From positions 188,136,930 to 188,200,929 of the forward strand of contig OY856188.1 in the NCBI GenBank assembly GCA_963693315.1: DNA of 64,000 nucleotides, in the 5' to 3' direction. A program made the position numbers and the translations under genes. This document shows, piece after piece, positions 39,061-49,566 of the stretch; the first letter of the stretch is position 1, and every line of letters starts with the position of its first letter. Below the pieces are notes generated by a model, which had not been told where the DNA came from, made no database searches, and saw only the letters and a list, made by a program, of their open reading frames with translations. The stretch comes from Diogma glabrata (taxonomy: Eukaryota; Arthropoda; Insecta; Diptera; Cylindrotomidae).

Positions 39061-40195
39061 TTTGTGACGTGGGTGCCCAGTGCACAGTTAGAAAGTCGAA
39101 AAATTATAAACATATTATAATTTTACTATCAATCGACAAAAAATGAATTAGAAGTTAATGCCCAGGGGCCCTATTCCCGAACACATAAATGTTCATTTTG
39201 ACAATATTGTGAAGTTTGTATAGCATAACATTAAACAGTAACGGTAACGATTTTCCGGAAAACAAATTTCACAATATTGTCTAAACTAAGGTGACCAAAC
39301 GTCATCTTTTTGGAACGATAGCCATCTTTTAAAATAATGCCATCTTTTTTTGTCATCTTTTACAAAAATGAGCATCTTTATCATCTTTTTATCATATTGC
39401 ATACTTATGAATTAATGAAATTAGAAAAATAAATATGTATTGTGATTATCAAAAGCTGTCAATGGGGGATGAAAAACAATTTTAGCATGACCAAATAATT
39501 AATAATAGGTCAAAATATTTAATCATTTTGATAATTAATGCATTGCTTGTTCCGAAATTTCAAAACGTGTATTTTTATTTATTAAGTAATGATATACGGA
39601 CAATTAAAAAAACTCAAATTTCAATTAAATGTTGTAACGGCGGACTATTTGACTATTTCAATTTTTACTCTGAAAATAATAGTTTTCAAACTCAATCATA
39701 ATTTTATTAAATTTTCTTAAATTGTGGTAAACGTAGCTACATTTTTCTGAACTACTATTGAGACGGTTTAGTTACGTCATCAATGTTTGGATGATTTTTT
39801 TCAACTTGAAATTGTTTATTATTGCTGGAAGGGGAAACAGAAAATCTAAAATGAGATGATATAAAAAGATTAAATTGTTTAAATCAAGCGATTAGTATAA
39901 TTTTGAAAATCAAATGATTAAAATCAAAAAGGTTAAATAATTTTTGTAAATGAAAAAAAAATGTAAATGTTTTTATATATAAAATTAAATTTGTATTCAT
40001 GGTAATGTAAAAGTTTTTTTTATTTACTTGTTGTTCAATGTGAGGAAATATGACAAAAAAATTTATTTATACATCGATTTATAAAAAAAAAAGAAGGCAG
40101 TGTTAAGGACTGCCGACAGAAGTGAAAACTTAAATCTGTGAAATAGCTGTGTTTTTGTCTGTCTTCCAATTATTGTAGCATTGCAAATTAAAATT
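39061..40195. repeat. No gene; small inverted repeat at 39165-39295
   Basis: GACAATATTGTGAA (39200) and its reverse complement TTCACAATATTGTC (39272) form a hairpin inside GGGGCCCTATTCCCGAAC ... TTGTCTAAAC, which may be a small MITE. CTAAGGTGACCAAACGTCATC at about 39286 looks like a hAT-type terminus, but no partner end was found. A run of CATCTTTT-like words follows. The rest is AT-rich with no gene. Confidence 0.4.
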
Positions 40196-40435
40196 TCAGA
40201 ATGTTTAAATTAAAATCATTAAATTTATGCTGGGTTTCACATCTATCAGCATTCCAAGCAACTATTATATACATTTTTATATTTAAAATAATCAAAACAT
40301 ATCATAGAAAAATTTGCGTCTATCAACACCTTAGAAAGCATGAATTGTTGTGGGATCTTGTTCTTAAAAGTTTTTTATGTGTTGTGACACTTGTAATTTC
40401 TACTACCAATCACATTTTATTTTAAAAAAAAAAGC
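40196..40435 (+). mobile_element. 3' end of the 19.7-kb LINE family, 5'-truncated
   Basis: AGAAAGCATGAATTGTTGTGGGATC, TTAAAAGTTTTTTATGTGTTG and TTGTAATTTCTACTACC match 14340-14475 and the complement of 19630-19740, ending with an A-run at 40426-40435. The frame 40201-40425 aligns at its end with the LINE C-terminus (KICVYQHLRKH against KKSVHLYLKTH), so it is a coding relic and not a gene. Confidence 0.65.
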
Positions 40436-40464
40436 GTATCATCAAAGAATATTCCATAACTTAG

Positions 40465-40635
40465 AGTAAGGGATGGTATAGTTGATTGAAAATACTTCAT
40501 CCTCCAGCACCCCTAAGATATCACTTTGGCTAATGAGATTGCACTGTTGCTAGTGGTATACGATATCACAAGCTAAGTCATATGCCAGTAGCAGGGACTA
40601 AAGTACGCGTGGTTGTCACACCCATAGATCAACAA
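40465..40635. repeat. Dispersed repeat X, copy 2 (inverted)
   Basis: The reverse complement of 13850-14020 (CCAGCACCCCTAAGATATCA, TATGCCAGTAGCAGGGACT, GTGGTTGTCACACCC). In both places it sits beside a copy of the same LINE 3' tail, which suggests a linked origin. Confidence 0.5.
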
Positions 40636-41190
40636 TTTTAAATTTTACAAATCTTCCTGTGGAAAGCTAAGTAAATTAATTGGTATTAATGCGCATTGTT
40701 GCCGTTTGCAAATGACTATCGGCTAAGTGTCACCATTTTTAATTAGTTTATTTATCATGATTGCCATCCATATTGAATCATATATAAGCTATGCTTCTTT
40801 ATATAGAATTTATGCGATTTCCGTCTCGTAGTTGTGAGCTTTAAATCGATATAATCGATGTTATCAAGCATCAAGTTACAAGTATTAAGTCTTCACTTAA
40901 TTTTAGAAACATGAATTACATACAATTTCAAACCAACAATTTTGATATACAAATGTAATTGTTTCAGGTTATACTATCTTTTCTACGTTCAATATTTATT
41001 TAGCATGATGACTAGAATGCAAATTGCAAAAGACAGTAGCAATATAACTTTAAAAAACTGCATTATAGATCAATTTTTTAAAATCCGTAAAAAGAAATTT
41101 TTATTATTTTTATGAATTCATGAATAAAAAATAATAATTTTAATGGTATGTAATAAAAATTAAAAAAAAAACAATAAAAAAAATGTACCA
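40636..41190. other. No gene seen
   Basis: AT-rich, unique-looking sequence without ORFs or clear repeats. Confidence 0.4.
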
Positions 41191-41194
41191 GTCC

Positions 41195-41270
41195 AGGAAT
41201 TGAACTCACGATCTACACAACATCAGTCGAGCGCTTTATCCACATCGCAATTTCAAACGTTAAGAAATGA
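41195..41270 (-). other. tRNA-like or SINE-head sequence
   Basis: On the minus strand TGTGGATAAAGCGCTCGACT resembles a box A/D-arm region, and GTGAGTTCAATTCCTGG, 30 bp on, resembles a T-arm with box B. An acceptor stem could not be paired and the T-stem is imperfect, so it is not a functional tRNA. It is more likely the head of a tRNA-derived SINE or a tRNA pseudogene. Confidence 0.4.
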
Positions 41271-41423
41271 TGGATGTATTTCATATTTAAAAATATTTTG
41301 CTGATTTAAAAATTGGTAACGCGAATATATAGATTTTAGTCCATATAAAATTTTACAACGCGGCTAAAGAAGCTTTCACTTAAAAAATTATCAGTTATTT
41401 TTATTTGTTATAAATTTAAAGTT

Positions 41424-41815
41424 ATGGAAAAAGATAAACAAGACCAAAATAAAAAGCGTGGGGATTATCTTCATTGGTCTGAATATTTTATGGAAACTGC
41501 ATTTCTGGCAGCAAAACGTAGTAAAGAAAGATCCAACAACACAAGTTGGTGCCGTAATCGTAAACAACAATAATAAAATTGTGGTAATTGGTTATAATGG
41601 ATTTCCAATTGGCTGCAGTGATGATGAATTTCCATGGGGAAAAGAATTGAATACGTTAAACAATAAACATTTATACGTGGTGCATGCAGACTTGAATGTG
41701 ATTTTAAATAAAAATTGTTCGTGTATCAAGGAAGCACAATGTATGTAGCACTGTTTCCGTGTAATGAGGGTGCTAAATATATTGTACAATCAGGAATTGT
41801 TAATAAAGGGAGTTA
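41424..41815 (+). pseudogene. Deoxycytidylate deaminase pseudogene
   Basis: From ATG 41424 the product reads [20 protein letters not shown] with AKRSK, then (one-base slip near 41525) [57 protein letters not shown], and after a second slip near 41735 [20 protein letters not shown]. This is the dCMP deaminase order. The zinc-site HAE is HAD here and the PCNEC cysteine is PCNEG, so both catalytic features are damaged. The match stops before the C-terminus. No intron is visible within about 390 bp, so it may be a processed copy. The real enzyme makes dUMP from dCMP for thymidylate synthesis. Confidence 0.8.
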
Positions 41816-42165
41816 TCACAGAAGGTAAACGAAGATGCATAAAATACAATATGAAATCAACATTCAAGATTAAACTAATGTAAGTTTTTATATATATATT
41901 TTGATTTGTATAAATTTTGATTTTGTTTTTGATAAATTGATTTCTTTATGTTAGTAAATTAATAGTTTATTTTTCTGTGATATGAAGAATAAGAGATTTC
42001 CAAGTGATGATGTGTTTGTGTGTAAATTCAAGGGTTCAGTTTTTATAATAGTTTTGATCTATCCGGCGTAAAATGAAATTATAAATTTTCTATAAAAGTT
42101 CAAATTCTTATAATGTGTTGAGACAAGTCAGTCTCAGTTTATTTTAATAAACGAAAATAATCAAT
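41816..42165. other. No gene seen
   Basis: AT-rich sequence between the deaminase pseudogene and the left end of the long-TIR element. No ORF, RNA gene or repeat recognised. Confidence 0.4.
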
Positions 42166-42772
42166 GGGCTATTATTTTGAAAACGTACATTTTTTTGTTG
42201 ATTTTTAAATTTTTGATTTTTAAAAATCTGAAATTTTGATATATTGTTGGCATTGACAAAAGGAAAAAACTAATTTCTGCTTTTATTTTTTGAGTACTCT
42301 GAATCGGAGTTATGCGCGGTTGAATTTTGAGGCTTTTTCACGTAGTTTTTGGTAATGGTGGCAATGTTTTGTGAATAGGTGCCACAAATTTCATCCGACT
42401 TACGTATATTTTTGCAAGTAAAAAGGAAAATAATTGAATAATTGAAATAAGTAAGTTTAAAATTAATAACTTTTCTCTTTTCCGCTAGGCGGCGCGTAAA
42501 ACCTTGGTTTACTTCAAAGCTCATATCTCAAAAAGTAGGCTTTTTTTTTTTGTTTTTCACAAATTTTAAAGTAAACATATGCAGCTATGAAATTGAGAAA
42601 TAAAAAGTCAGCAATTCAATATGGATTTTTTCTTACGATTTTTTAAAGTTTGGTATATGAAAAATTCACATGTGTTTTTTTATTAAGTTAATAATCCTGT
42701 ACTAAATGTAGATCTAATAAATTAAACATTTCATATTTTAACACCTGCAATAAATTTGAACCATTTTCTGTG
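42166..42772 (+). repeat. Left terminal inverted repeat of the long-TIR element
   Basis: This is the inverted partner of 44429-45027. It contains an 84-codon open frame on the minus strand (42270-42524) whose copy in the other arm (44677-44931, plus) differs at about two residues. Confidence 0.8.
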
Positions 42773-43152
42773 CGGTTAAATGGTTAAAAACTTATTAAAA
42801 ATTAATTTAAGTTAAGTGGTAAAATAAAGGAATTTAAATTATTAAAAGGGTGTGTAAAATGTTTATTCATTTTAAAAAATGTCTATTCAGCCCCTTTTTA
42901 CTAATTAAAATCTCATTAGAGGCTCATAATTTTAACATTTAAAATTTCTAATGACGCCCACAAACGGTTTTTGACCAAATTATACTTGCATCCAATCAAA
43001 ATATATTAAATTGTACCTACCTAATTTTACCTGATTCTACCTTTGTCAAAACTATTTCAAGGGTTTTTATATATATTGATTGGATTGCCTTATAATCAAT
43101 TATATTCCAAAATATTTAGAAGACATAACGTTTAGAAAAGATAATAATAGAA

Positions 43153-43326
43153 ATGCCTTTCAAATTGTGCTGTAACTTGTACGGTCTCAAAAATCATCAG
43201 CGGACATCAAAAAATGTGAAACTGGTCTCACCAGCTGTTATTCAAAAAGCTGCGACCCTAAATTTTACTTTGCGTGATGACCACTTTATATGTGAAACAT
43301 GTCGCACTTATATCTATAAAAATAAG
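43153..43326 (+). CDS. Exon 1 of the long-TIR element gene (zinc-binding N-terminus)
   Basis: 58 codons from ATG 43153 to a splice donor AAG|GTAAAT at 43327. It encodes PFKLCCNLYGLKNHQRTSKN, then LVSPAVIQKAATLNFTLRDD and FICETCRTYIYKN. The CC ... CxxC pattern suggests a small zinc-binding module like those at the N-terminus of several multi-copy invertebrate proteins of transposon origin. The exon ends in phase 0. Exon 2 begins at 43390. Without splicing the frame stops shortly after the donor (43351-43353). Confidence 0.6.
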
Positions 43327-43389
43327 GTAAATTTAATTATTTTATTAAAATGAATAAAAATTCATATGCAACTAATATTTTCTATACAG
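43327..43389 (+). other. Predicted 63-bp intron
   Basis: It starts GTAAATTTAAT and ends TTTTCTATACAG, a good short insect-type GT-AG intron. The acceptor is a tandem CAGCAG (NAGNAG), so one glutamine may be included or skipped at the junction. Removing it joins two open frames in phase. Confidence 0.6.
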
Positions 43390-44247
43390 CAGTTTTCATG
43401 TTCGGAAACTATCGATAGTGAAATTATTTCTATAAATCAGGATGTTGAAAATGTTCCAACGGACGAAAATATTAAAATACCTCCAGCATCTTTAGATCCA
43501 TCACCAGTTTCGGTTGATACTATATCTCCACCAGTTCCTGAACTACTTAATGACATTTTAGAAGATATTAACAATGTTCTTGGAAGGTTAGCCGAATCTC
43601 CTATCAAACAAAATCATATTACAACAGGAAGTTATAAAAAAATTGCAAGTGTCACATCGGCAATAAGTCAAAGAATATTTCAAGTAGATTCAGTTAAAGT
43701 GTTATCACCAAACGAGGAATGTGAATATACATCATGGCTTATGAACCTTAAAAAAGAGTTTAAAGATGCCAGTTGTAAATCAAAACAAGTGTTTTTGTTG
43801 ACAACTCTACCACGTAAATTTTGGTCAAATCAACGTATCCAGGATGAATTTAATGCATCAAGACGACTGGTAGAATTCGCCATGGATCTGTTGGAAACAG
43901 TTGGGCCTTACAGTTGGCCTCAAAGCAAACAAGTGCACAGTTTGTCACAAAATATAGTAAAACAAATTCAAACATACTTCTTATCAGAGGAAATTAGTAG
44001 AACAATGCCTGGCCTTAAAGATGTTGTTACTATTACAGAAGGATCGACAAAAGTTAAGAAATCAAAGCGGTCTGTGTTATGGACCCTCACCGACATCTAC
44101 GAAATGTTCTTGGAAGAAAACAAAGAACTCAAGGATTCCACTGTTTTTTTACCGGATAACACTACACCCGATAAAATAATTGCCAAAATGTTTTCTTTTT
44201 CTGATGATCATAAATATTTCAATTTAAAGGCAAAAAAAAATATATAA
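43390..44247 (+). CDS. Exon 2 of the long-TIR element gene
   Basis: 285 codons to the stop at 44247, giving 343 residues with exon 1. The first third is acidic and proline/serine-rich. Then come LSPNEECEYTSWLMNLKKEF, CKSKQVFLLTTLPRKFWSNQ and RRLVEFAMDLLETVGPYSWP (likely helix-turn-helix), followed by QIQTYFLSEEISRTMPGLKD and KSKRSVLWTLTDIYEMFLEE. From memory, the order L(T/L)LxPxxWS ... F..(D/E)(E/D)ISRxxPGxKD ... (R/K)xxLxxLxExYxxF occurs in large invertebrate protein families (Hydra, aphids, molluscs) whose C-terminal half here is absent. It ends KAKKNI. It may be a truncated transposase or a DNA-binding derivative. Confidence 0.55.
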   Translation, partial: QFSCSETIDSEIISINQDVENVPTDENIKIPPASLDPSPVSVDTISPPVPELLNDILEDINNVLGRLAESPIKQNHITTGSYKKIASVTSAISQRIFQVDSVKVLSPNEECEYTSWLMNLKKEFKDASCKSKQVFLLTTLPRKFWSNQRIQDEFNASRRLVEFAMDLLETVGPYSWPQSKQVHSLSQNIVKQIQTYFLSEEISRTMPGLKDVVTITEGSTKVKKSKRSVLWTLTDIYEMFLEENKELKDSTVFLPDNTTPDKIIAKMFSFSDDHKYFNLKAKKNI

Positions 44248-44428
44248 ATTAATTTTTTAATGTATTTATTTATAATATTGATCAAATTATAATGTTTATA
44301 GGAAAACTATTTTTTTAATGTTTTTTTCTAATGTTAGTGTTGGTGATGTTGAAATTATAACAAAATCTTCGATCATTGGGATCTCCTATTCTTATTCTGA
44401 ATAAAAACCTGTTTCTCAATCAGAAATA

Positions 44429-45027
44429 CACAAAAAATGGTTCAAATGTATTGCAGGTGTTAAAATATGAAATGTTTAATTTATTAGATCCACATTTAGT
44501 ACAGGATTATTAACTTAATAAAAAAACACATGTGAATTTTTCATATACCAAACTTTAAAAAATCGTAAGAAAAAATTCATATTGAATTGCTGACTTTTTA
44601 TTTCTCAATTTCATAGCTGCATATGTTTACTTTAAAATTTGTGAAAAACAAAAAAAAAAAGCCTACTTTTTGAGATATGAGCTTTGAAGTAAACCAAGGT
44701 TTTACGCGCCGCCTAGCGGAAAAGAGAAAAGTTATTAATTTTAAACTTACTTATTTCAATTATTCAATTATTTTCCTTTTTACTTGCAAAAATATACGTA
44801 AGTCGGATGAAATTTGTGGCACCTATTCACAAAACATTGCCACCATTAGCAAAAACTACGTGAAAAAGCCTCAAAATTCAACCGCGCATAACTCCGATTC
44901 AGAGTACACGAAAAATAAAAGCAGAAATTAGTTTTTTCCTTTCGTCAATACCAACAAAATATCAAAATTTCAGATTTTTAAAAAATACTTGTTTTTTTTT
45001 CGATGTACGTTTTCAAAATAATAGCCC
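44429..45027 (-). repeat. Right terminal inverted repeat of the long-TIR element
   Basis: The inverted partner of 42166-42772. The arms match from CACCTGCAATA(A/C)ATTTGAACC at the inner side to GGGCTATTATTTTGAAAACG at the outer side. The outer 70 bp differ most (a 9-T run here, 44992-45000, and a different spacer). Confidence 0.8.
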
Positions 45028-45529
45028 CAATGTAAAATTCTTGATTATCAAAACAGTGATAATAGTTTGATATATGTATGTTTTATGTATTATTTTATGT
45101 GTAAGAAAAATATTTTAGAATTAGTTGGTATGAAATGTTTTGAAAATGTAATGGCAAAAACCACCACTATATTTGTTTAAGGAAAAAAACCTTAAAGTTG
45201 GAGTTTATACATAGATAAGTGTCATAATACATTTTGAGGATTTAACAATTCACAATGTCGAAAGTAATCAGTGATATGAAAAAAAGATATTATTATTTGA
45301 CCAGAGTATTATTAGGAGTTGTATTATTACATCTTATCTCTTCACAAGACAGATAACCCCAATTACTTCAATGAGGGAAGGGGGTATAATCCTGATCGTT
45401 AATAGGTACCATTTGGCAGGCATATGCTTATCAATCAAATTATCTATTATACTTCCTATGATAACAATTAAGATGAATTTTGCTTACAGGTATTTGGAAA
45501 AATGATTTGGATGTGCCCCGACGGACGTT
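45028..45529. other. No gene seen
   Basis: AT-rich stretch without ORFs or clear repeats. Confidence 0.4.
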
Positions 45530-45748
45530 TCATATTTCTATTTTAATGTCCTTGAAAAACTTAACTATGTCTCTTAAGTATGAAATATTTTTAGACATAA
45601 AGATGTCCTTCAAATTTAGTTCATTCAGAAAGGGATACTTAAGTCTAGTCAGGTAGTATTTGGGGCAGGTAATTAGAGAATGTGTAGAGCTCTCTATGTA
45701 CGTGTAACTTTTCATCCTGTATTTGTCTTTTGGTTGAGACCAGGTTTC
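45530..45748 (-). pseudogene. C-terminal fragment of another LINE RT
   Basis: The minus strand reads ETWSQPKDKYRMKSYTYIES, STHSLITCPKYYLTRLKYPF and ISYLRDIVKFFKDIKIEI before the stop at 45530. An HxxxxCPxY motif followed by a YLRDIVKF tail is the usual C-terminus of I/R1/Loa-type LINE reverse transcriptases. It belongs to a different LINE from the one starting just upstream. Confidence 0.5.
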
Positions 45749-46460
45749 TGATTTTATTTTATTTTATTTTATTTTACATTAATACAAAAACAGGAGTATC
45801 TCCCAATACATGTATACTTAATTCTAATGTATTATTATTATTATTATTATTGTAATATTTGTTGCGTTTAAGTTTAAAAACATTTGTTATTTTTCAAAAT
45901 TATTTAAAGTTATCACAGTATTTGATTTAATAAACTTAGGTTTGTCAATTTGTAATGATTGAGTTTATAGCGTTAATATATTAATTAATCTATTTTTGTT
46001 TTTTTTCTTTTTGTTTTATTTTCTCTTTTCTTTTCTTTTTTTGTTTTTTCTTTTCTTTTTCTTTGGTTTAACTATTTGTTTATAACTTAATTTTTAATAT
46101 TTATTTTTCTTTTTATATATGTATATTATTACTAATTACTATTACAATTATTGATTTTGATTGCTTGTTAATTACTTAATTTATTTGTTTATGCGTCTTA
46201 CTGATTATTATTTAACTCATCTAATCATTATTTCATTTTATGTATGTATTTGTTTGCCAATTAGTATTACAATTCTTGATTTTCTTTGTTTGTTAGTTAC
46301 TTAAACTTTATTTTTTTTATTCAACTTAATGTTTATCTTTACATGGTTAACAATCTTACTATTCTACACACTAACAGACAATAATTAATACGTTAACTAA
46401 AAAAATTTAAAGAATTTAAAGTAAAAAAATAATTTAAAACTAAACAGCACTAGTGATAAT

Positions 46461-48110
46461 TTAAAAAAGTGAACACAAGCTTCTAAACCTTTGAAGTGAG
46501 GGAGTATTAAAAAGATCTAAATGTTTACCAAACATGTTAAAATTCCTCATTAACCTGTTTGAGATACAAAAATAACTAAAATTTGAATTACTGTTTTTTA
46601 TACAAAAAGTTACAATAGTTCTATTTGAACGACGAGGTATATTGAAATTTAACATGCCAAGAATTTCTGGACACTCGATAAGCGAGTTACAAACTTTGTA
46701 TACAAAAATCAGATCAAAACGTTTTCTTCTTTCGGTTATTTGTTCAAGTTCTAAGTAAGCAAGATAAGCATGGTAGTTAAAATTGTAAGAGATGTTATGC
46801 AGAAATCCACGATAAAATAAATGTTTAACAAATTTCCTTTGTATTCTTTCCAGCATCATAATGTATTTAAAATGGTGTGGGAACCAAATTAAAGATGCAA
46901 AGTCCATATGGCATCGTATTAAGTTATTGTATAACAACAGTAGTGGGCGTAGAGAATTAAAATCATTACAAGTACGCATAACAAAACCCAACATTCTATA
47001 CATACGTCCGCATATATATTCAATGTGTAATGCAAAGGAAAAGTCAGAAGTAAAGATGACACCAAGATCTTTTGTACTGTTAATAGTTAAAAGCTTCACG
47101 TTATTTAGGAAGTAATCAAATTTAAGAATGTTTTTCCTTCGACCATAAAATGACATTGAGTGGCATTTGTTGATGTTGAGGTTCAAGTTGTTAAGAGCAC
47201 AATAGTTAGCTAAACGATCAAGGTCTTCCTGCAATAGTTTGCGATCGTCTTCACATCTAACTTTACAGAACAACTTAAGATCATCAGCGAAGAGCAAGAA
47301 CGAAGTATTCAGAAAACACTTATCAATATCGTTAAGGAATAGTAAGAACAAGAGTGGACCCAAATGTGATCCCTGGGGCACACCTGATGAAGCCATGATA
47401 GGATTTGACTCGAAATGGTTTATACAAACTCGTTGGGTTCTCATTCTTAGATAACTATCAATCCATCTCAACAAGGAACCACCTAATCCCATGTTGCCTA
47501 GTTTATGAATAAGTGTATCATGACACACTCGGTCAAACGCTTTAGCAAAGTCCGTGAATATCACATCAACCTGTACTCTTTTATCAAGCGCATTACGTAT
47601 ATATTCAGAGAACAGATACAAGTTAGTTTCAATTGACTTTCCTTGAAGAAAACCGTGTTGCTCATTTAAAATCGTTTTTTTTAAACACATCAGTTAGCTT
47701 CTTTGTTATAATTTTTTCAAATAACTTGGGAATAGGGGATATTATTGATATAGGACGATAATTAGATATACAATTTTTCTTACCACTTTTGAAGATTGGT
47801 GTTACGTATGAATGTTTCCATAATTCAGGAAAACAACCTTGGTACAACGAAGAATTAAAAAGAATTCATAATGGAGATGTTAAATATGGAGCACATCTTT
47901 TCAGAAAAATTAAAGGGATATTGTCAGGACCAGGGTTTTTAGTTAAATCCAAATTATTCAACAAATCATAAATATCATTCGGTGATATTTTGATGCTTGA
48001 TATTTCAGTTGTGGAACAGTTGGAAATCGGAATTTTGACAGTATTACGGTCAGCAAAATTCCGTTGGAAAAAATTTGCAAAACCATTTACAATTTCACTC
48101 AGTTTGCAAG
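46461..48110 (-). pseudogene. CR1/Jockey-like LINE reverse transcriptase
   Basis: The RT follows the endonuclease after a one-base shift near 48110. Motifs: KNPGPDNIP-like (about 47925), [20 protein letters not shown] with [18 protein letters not shown] (47847-47700), a shift in the T8 run at about 47680, EQHGFLQGKSIETNLYLF, VDVIFTDFAKAFDRVCHDTL (motif A), SSGVPQGSHLGPLLFLLFLN (motif B) and SFLLFADDLKLFCKV (FADD box), then NSTKDLGVIFTSDFSFALHI. The C-terminus LLLLYNNLIRCHMDFASLIW and ...RRKRFDLIFVYK is typical. It ends at the stop at 46461. Confidence 0.85.
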
Positions 48111-49372
48111 TCCATACCGTCGTAAACCATAGTCGATGGATATTGAGATGAAGATTTTTTCTTATTATTGATATGTTTCCAAAAATGTCTTGAATTTGAA
48201 CAAATATCCTGCTGAATTTGATTAATATAATTACCGTAATCCTGTTTCATTTTATATTTCAATTGAGATCTTAATTTTTTAAAGCTTGACAAATCATTTG
48301 GTTTCCCATACTTTTTGTATTTCAAATTAAATTTCATTTTTTTCTTATACAATTTAATTGCTAACTTTGAGAACCATATCGGAAAACGAAAATTCGTTTT
48401 AATTTTTTTTACAGGAACATGCAAATCTAAAACGGTAAAAATCAACTTATAAAAATTAGATAAAGACTTAGACAAATCCAAATCACCCAGTAATAAATTA
48501 TTTTCCAACATACTATCAAGGTTTGTAATATCACAGTGATTATCATTCGCATAAACAAATATTGAATTAAAATTAACAGTTTCCAAATATTCAAAAATTA
48601 AATCAAAATTAAAATTTTTAAAATTATATTGTTTAGAACTATCAATAAAAGCAGATCTAATTTGCATTGAATCGTAAGGCAAATCAAGAATGACATCTAA
48701 AGCAGGATGATGGTTGTCTTCTAATACTAAGTAATTGGTAGATTTGTTAACATTTATTGAATCATAATTACTTAATATCAAATCCAAAACTTTTGACCCT
48801 TTATTTACAATTTTAGAATGTTGCTGAAATCCACAGTAATTGAAAGTGTCAGTAAACTTTTCGCTTCTTAAAGTGTTCACGTTGGAAGTTGAGCCATTAA
48901 CATCAAATAGATTAGGCATATTATAGTCGCCTAAAATAATTAAAATGTCATCAGGGTTCTGATCTAAGACTGCTTCGACATGCTGCAGGTGATCTTCTAA
49001 TTCATTCAAAGGACCATTTGGTTGAATGTAGCAAACGCAAATGTGAATGATGTTGGAGTTTGTTTGAACTGTGACCCAAATATCCTCAGTCGTAGAGTTC
49101 CAAACCCCCGAACATTTAATGCTACTAAACGAATTATTTTTAACTGCTAATAGTACGCCACCTCCTCGCTGTTGATGACTAGCTGCGTAATCCCTATCTC
49201 TTCGAAAAACATTATACCTGGTATCAAAAAGTTCTGTGGTCAAAACTGATTCATTTAGCCAAGATTCTGTTAAACATATTATGTCATGATCCTGGGCTAA
49301 AATATTCATATAAAAATCTTTTGTTTTACTCCGTAATCCACGGCAGTTCTGATAAAGCAATGAAACCTCCAT
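48095..49372 (-). pseudogene. CR1/Jockey-like LINE endonuclease
   Basis: A 425-codon frame from ATG 49372: EVSLLYQNCRGLRSKTKDFY (catalytic N), HDIICLTESWLNESV (catalytic E), QQRGGGVLLAVKN, IWVTVQTNSNIIHICVCYIQ, DILIILGDYNMPN (GDYN pair), NKGSKVLDLILSN, LVLEDNHHPALDVIL (the SDH region reads DNHH), and a linker with FPIWFSKLAIKLYKKKMKFN before RHFWKHINNKK. It then loses frame near 48100. ORF2 starts about 195 bp downstream of the ORF1 stop. Confidence 0.85.
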
Positions 49373-49566
49373 TAATTAATTCGGTTAATACATATAAATC
49401 AATGATTGGTATTTTAAACGAAAACGTTAGGTATAATAATACTGATGTTAATGATGACGAGATTAATGATTTTGGGTAGTAATTGAAATGAATGAGAAGG
49501 CAATTAATTGAAATTGATAAAATTTCGTAATATATATTCAGATGAATAAAGCAACTGTTACTTATC

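Larger units (their letters stand above)
42166..45027. mobile_element. Long-TIR DNA element with a spliced, non-standard gene
   Basis: The left TIR (42166-42772) and right TIR (44429-45027) are inverted copies of about 600 bp, near-identical except in the outer 70 bp. The ends read GGGCTATTATTTTGAAAACG and its complement. Flanks share CAAT (42162-42165 and 45028-45031), a possible 4-bp TSD. The single-copy interior (42773-44428) contains one two-exon gene (43153-44247, plus). The architecture is that of a DNA transposon, but its protein has no recognisable DDE catalytic core. TIR similarity suggests a fairly recent insertion, or maintenance by gene conversion. Confidence 0.75.

Noticed and set aside
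39286..39310. CTAAGGTGACCAAACG as a hAT terminus
   Set aside because: No matching inverted end or 8-bp TSD was found downstream.
41195..41270. Functional tRNA gene
   Set aside because: The acceptor stem does not pair and the T-stem is imperfect.
41424..41815. Functional dCMP deaminase
   Set aside because: Two frameshifts, HAD instead of HAE, PCNEG instead of PCNEC, and a missing C-terminus.
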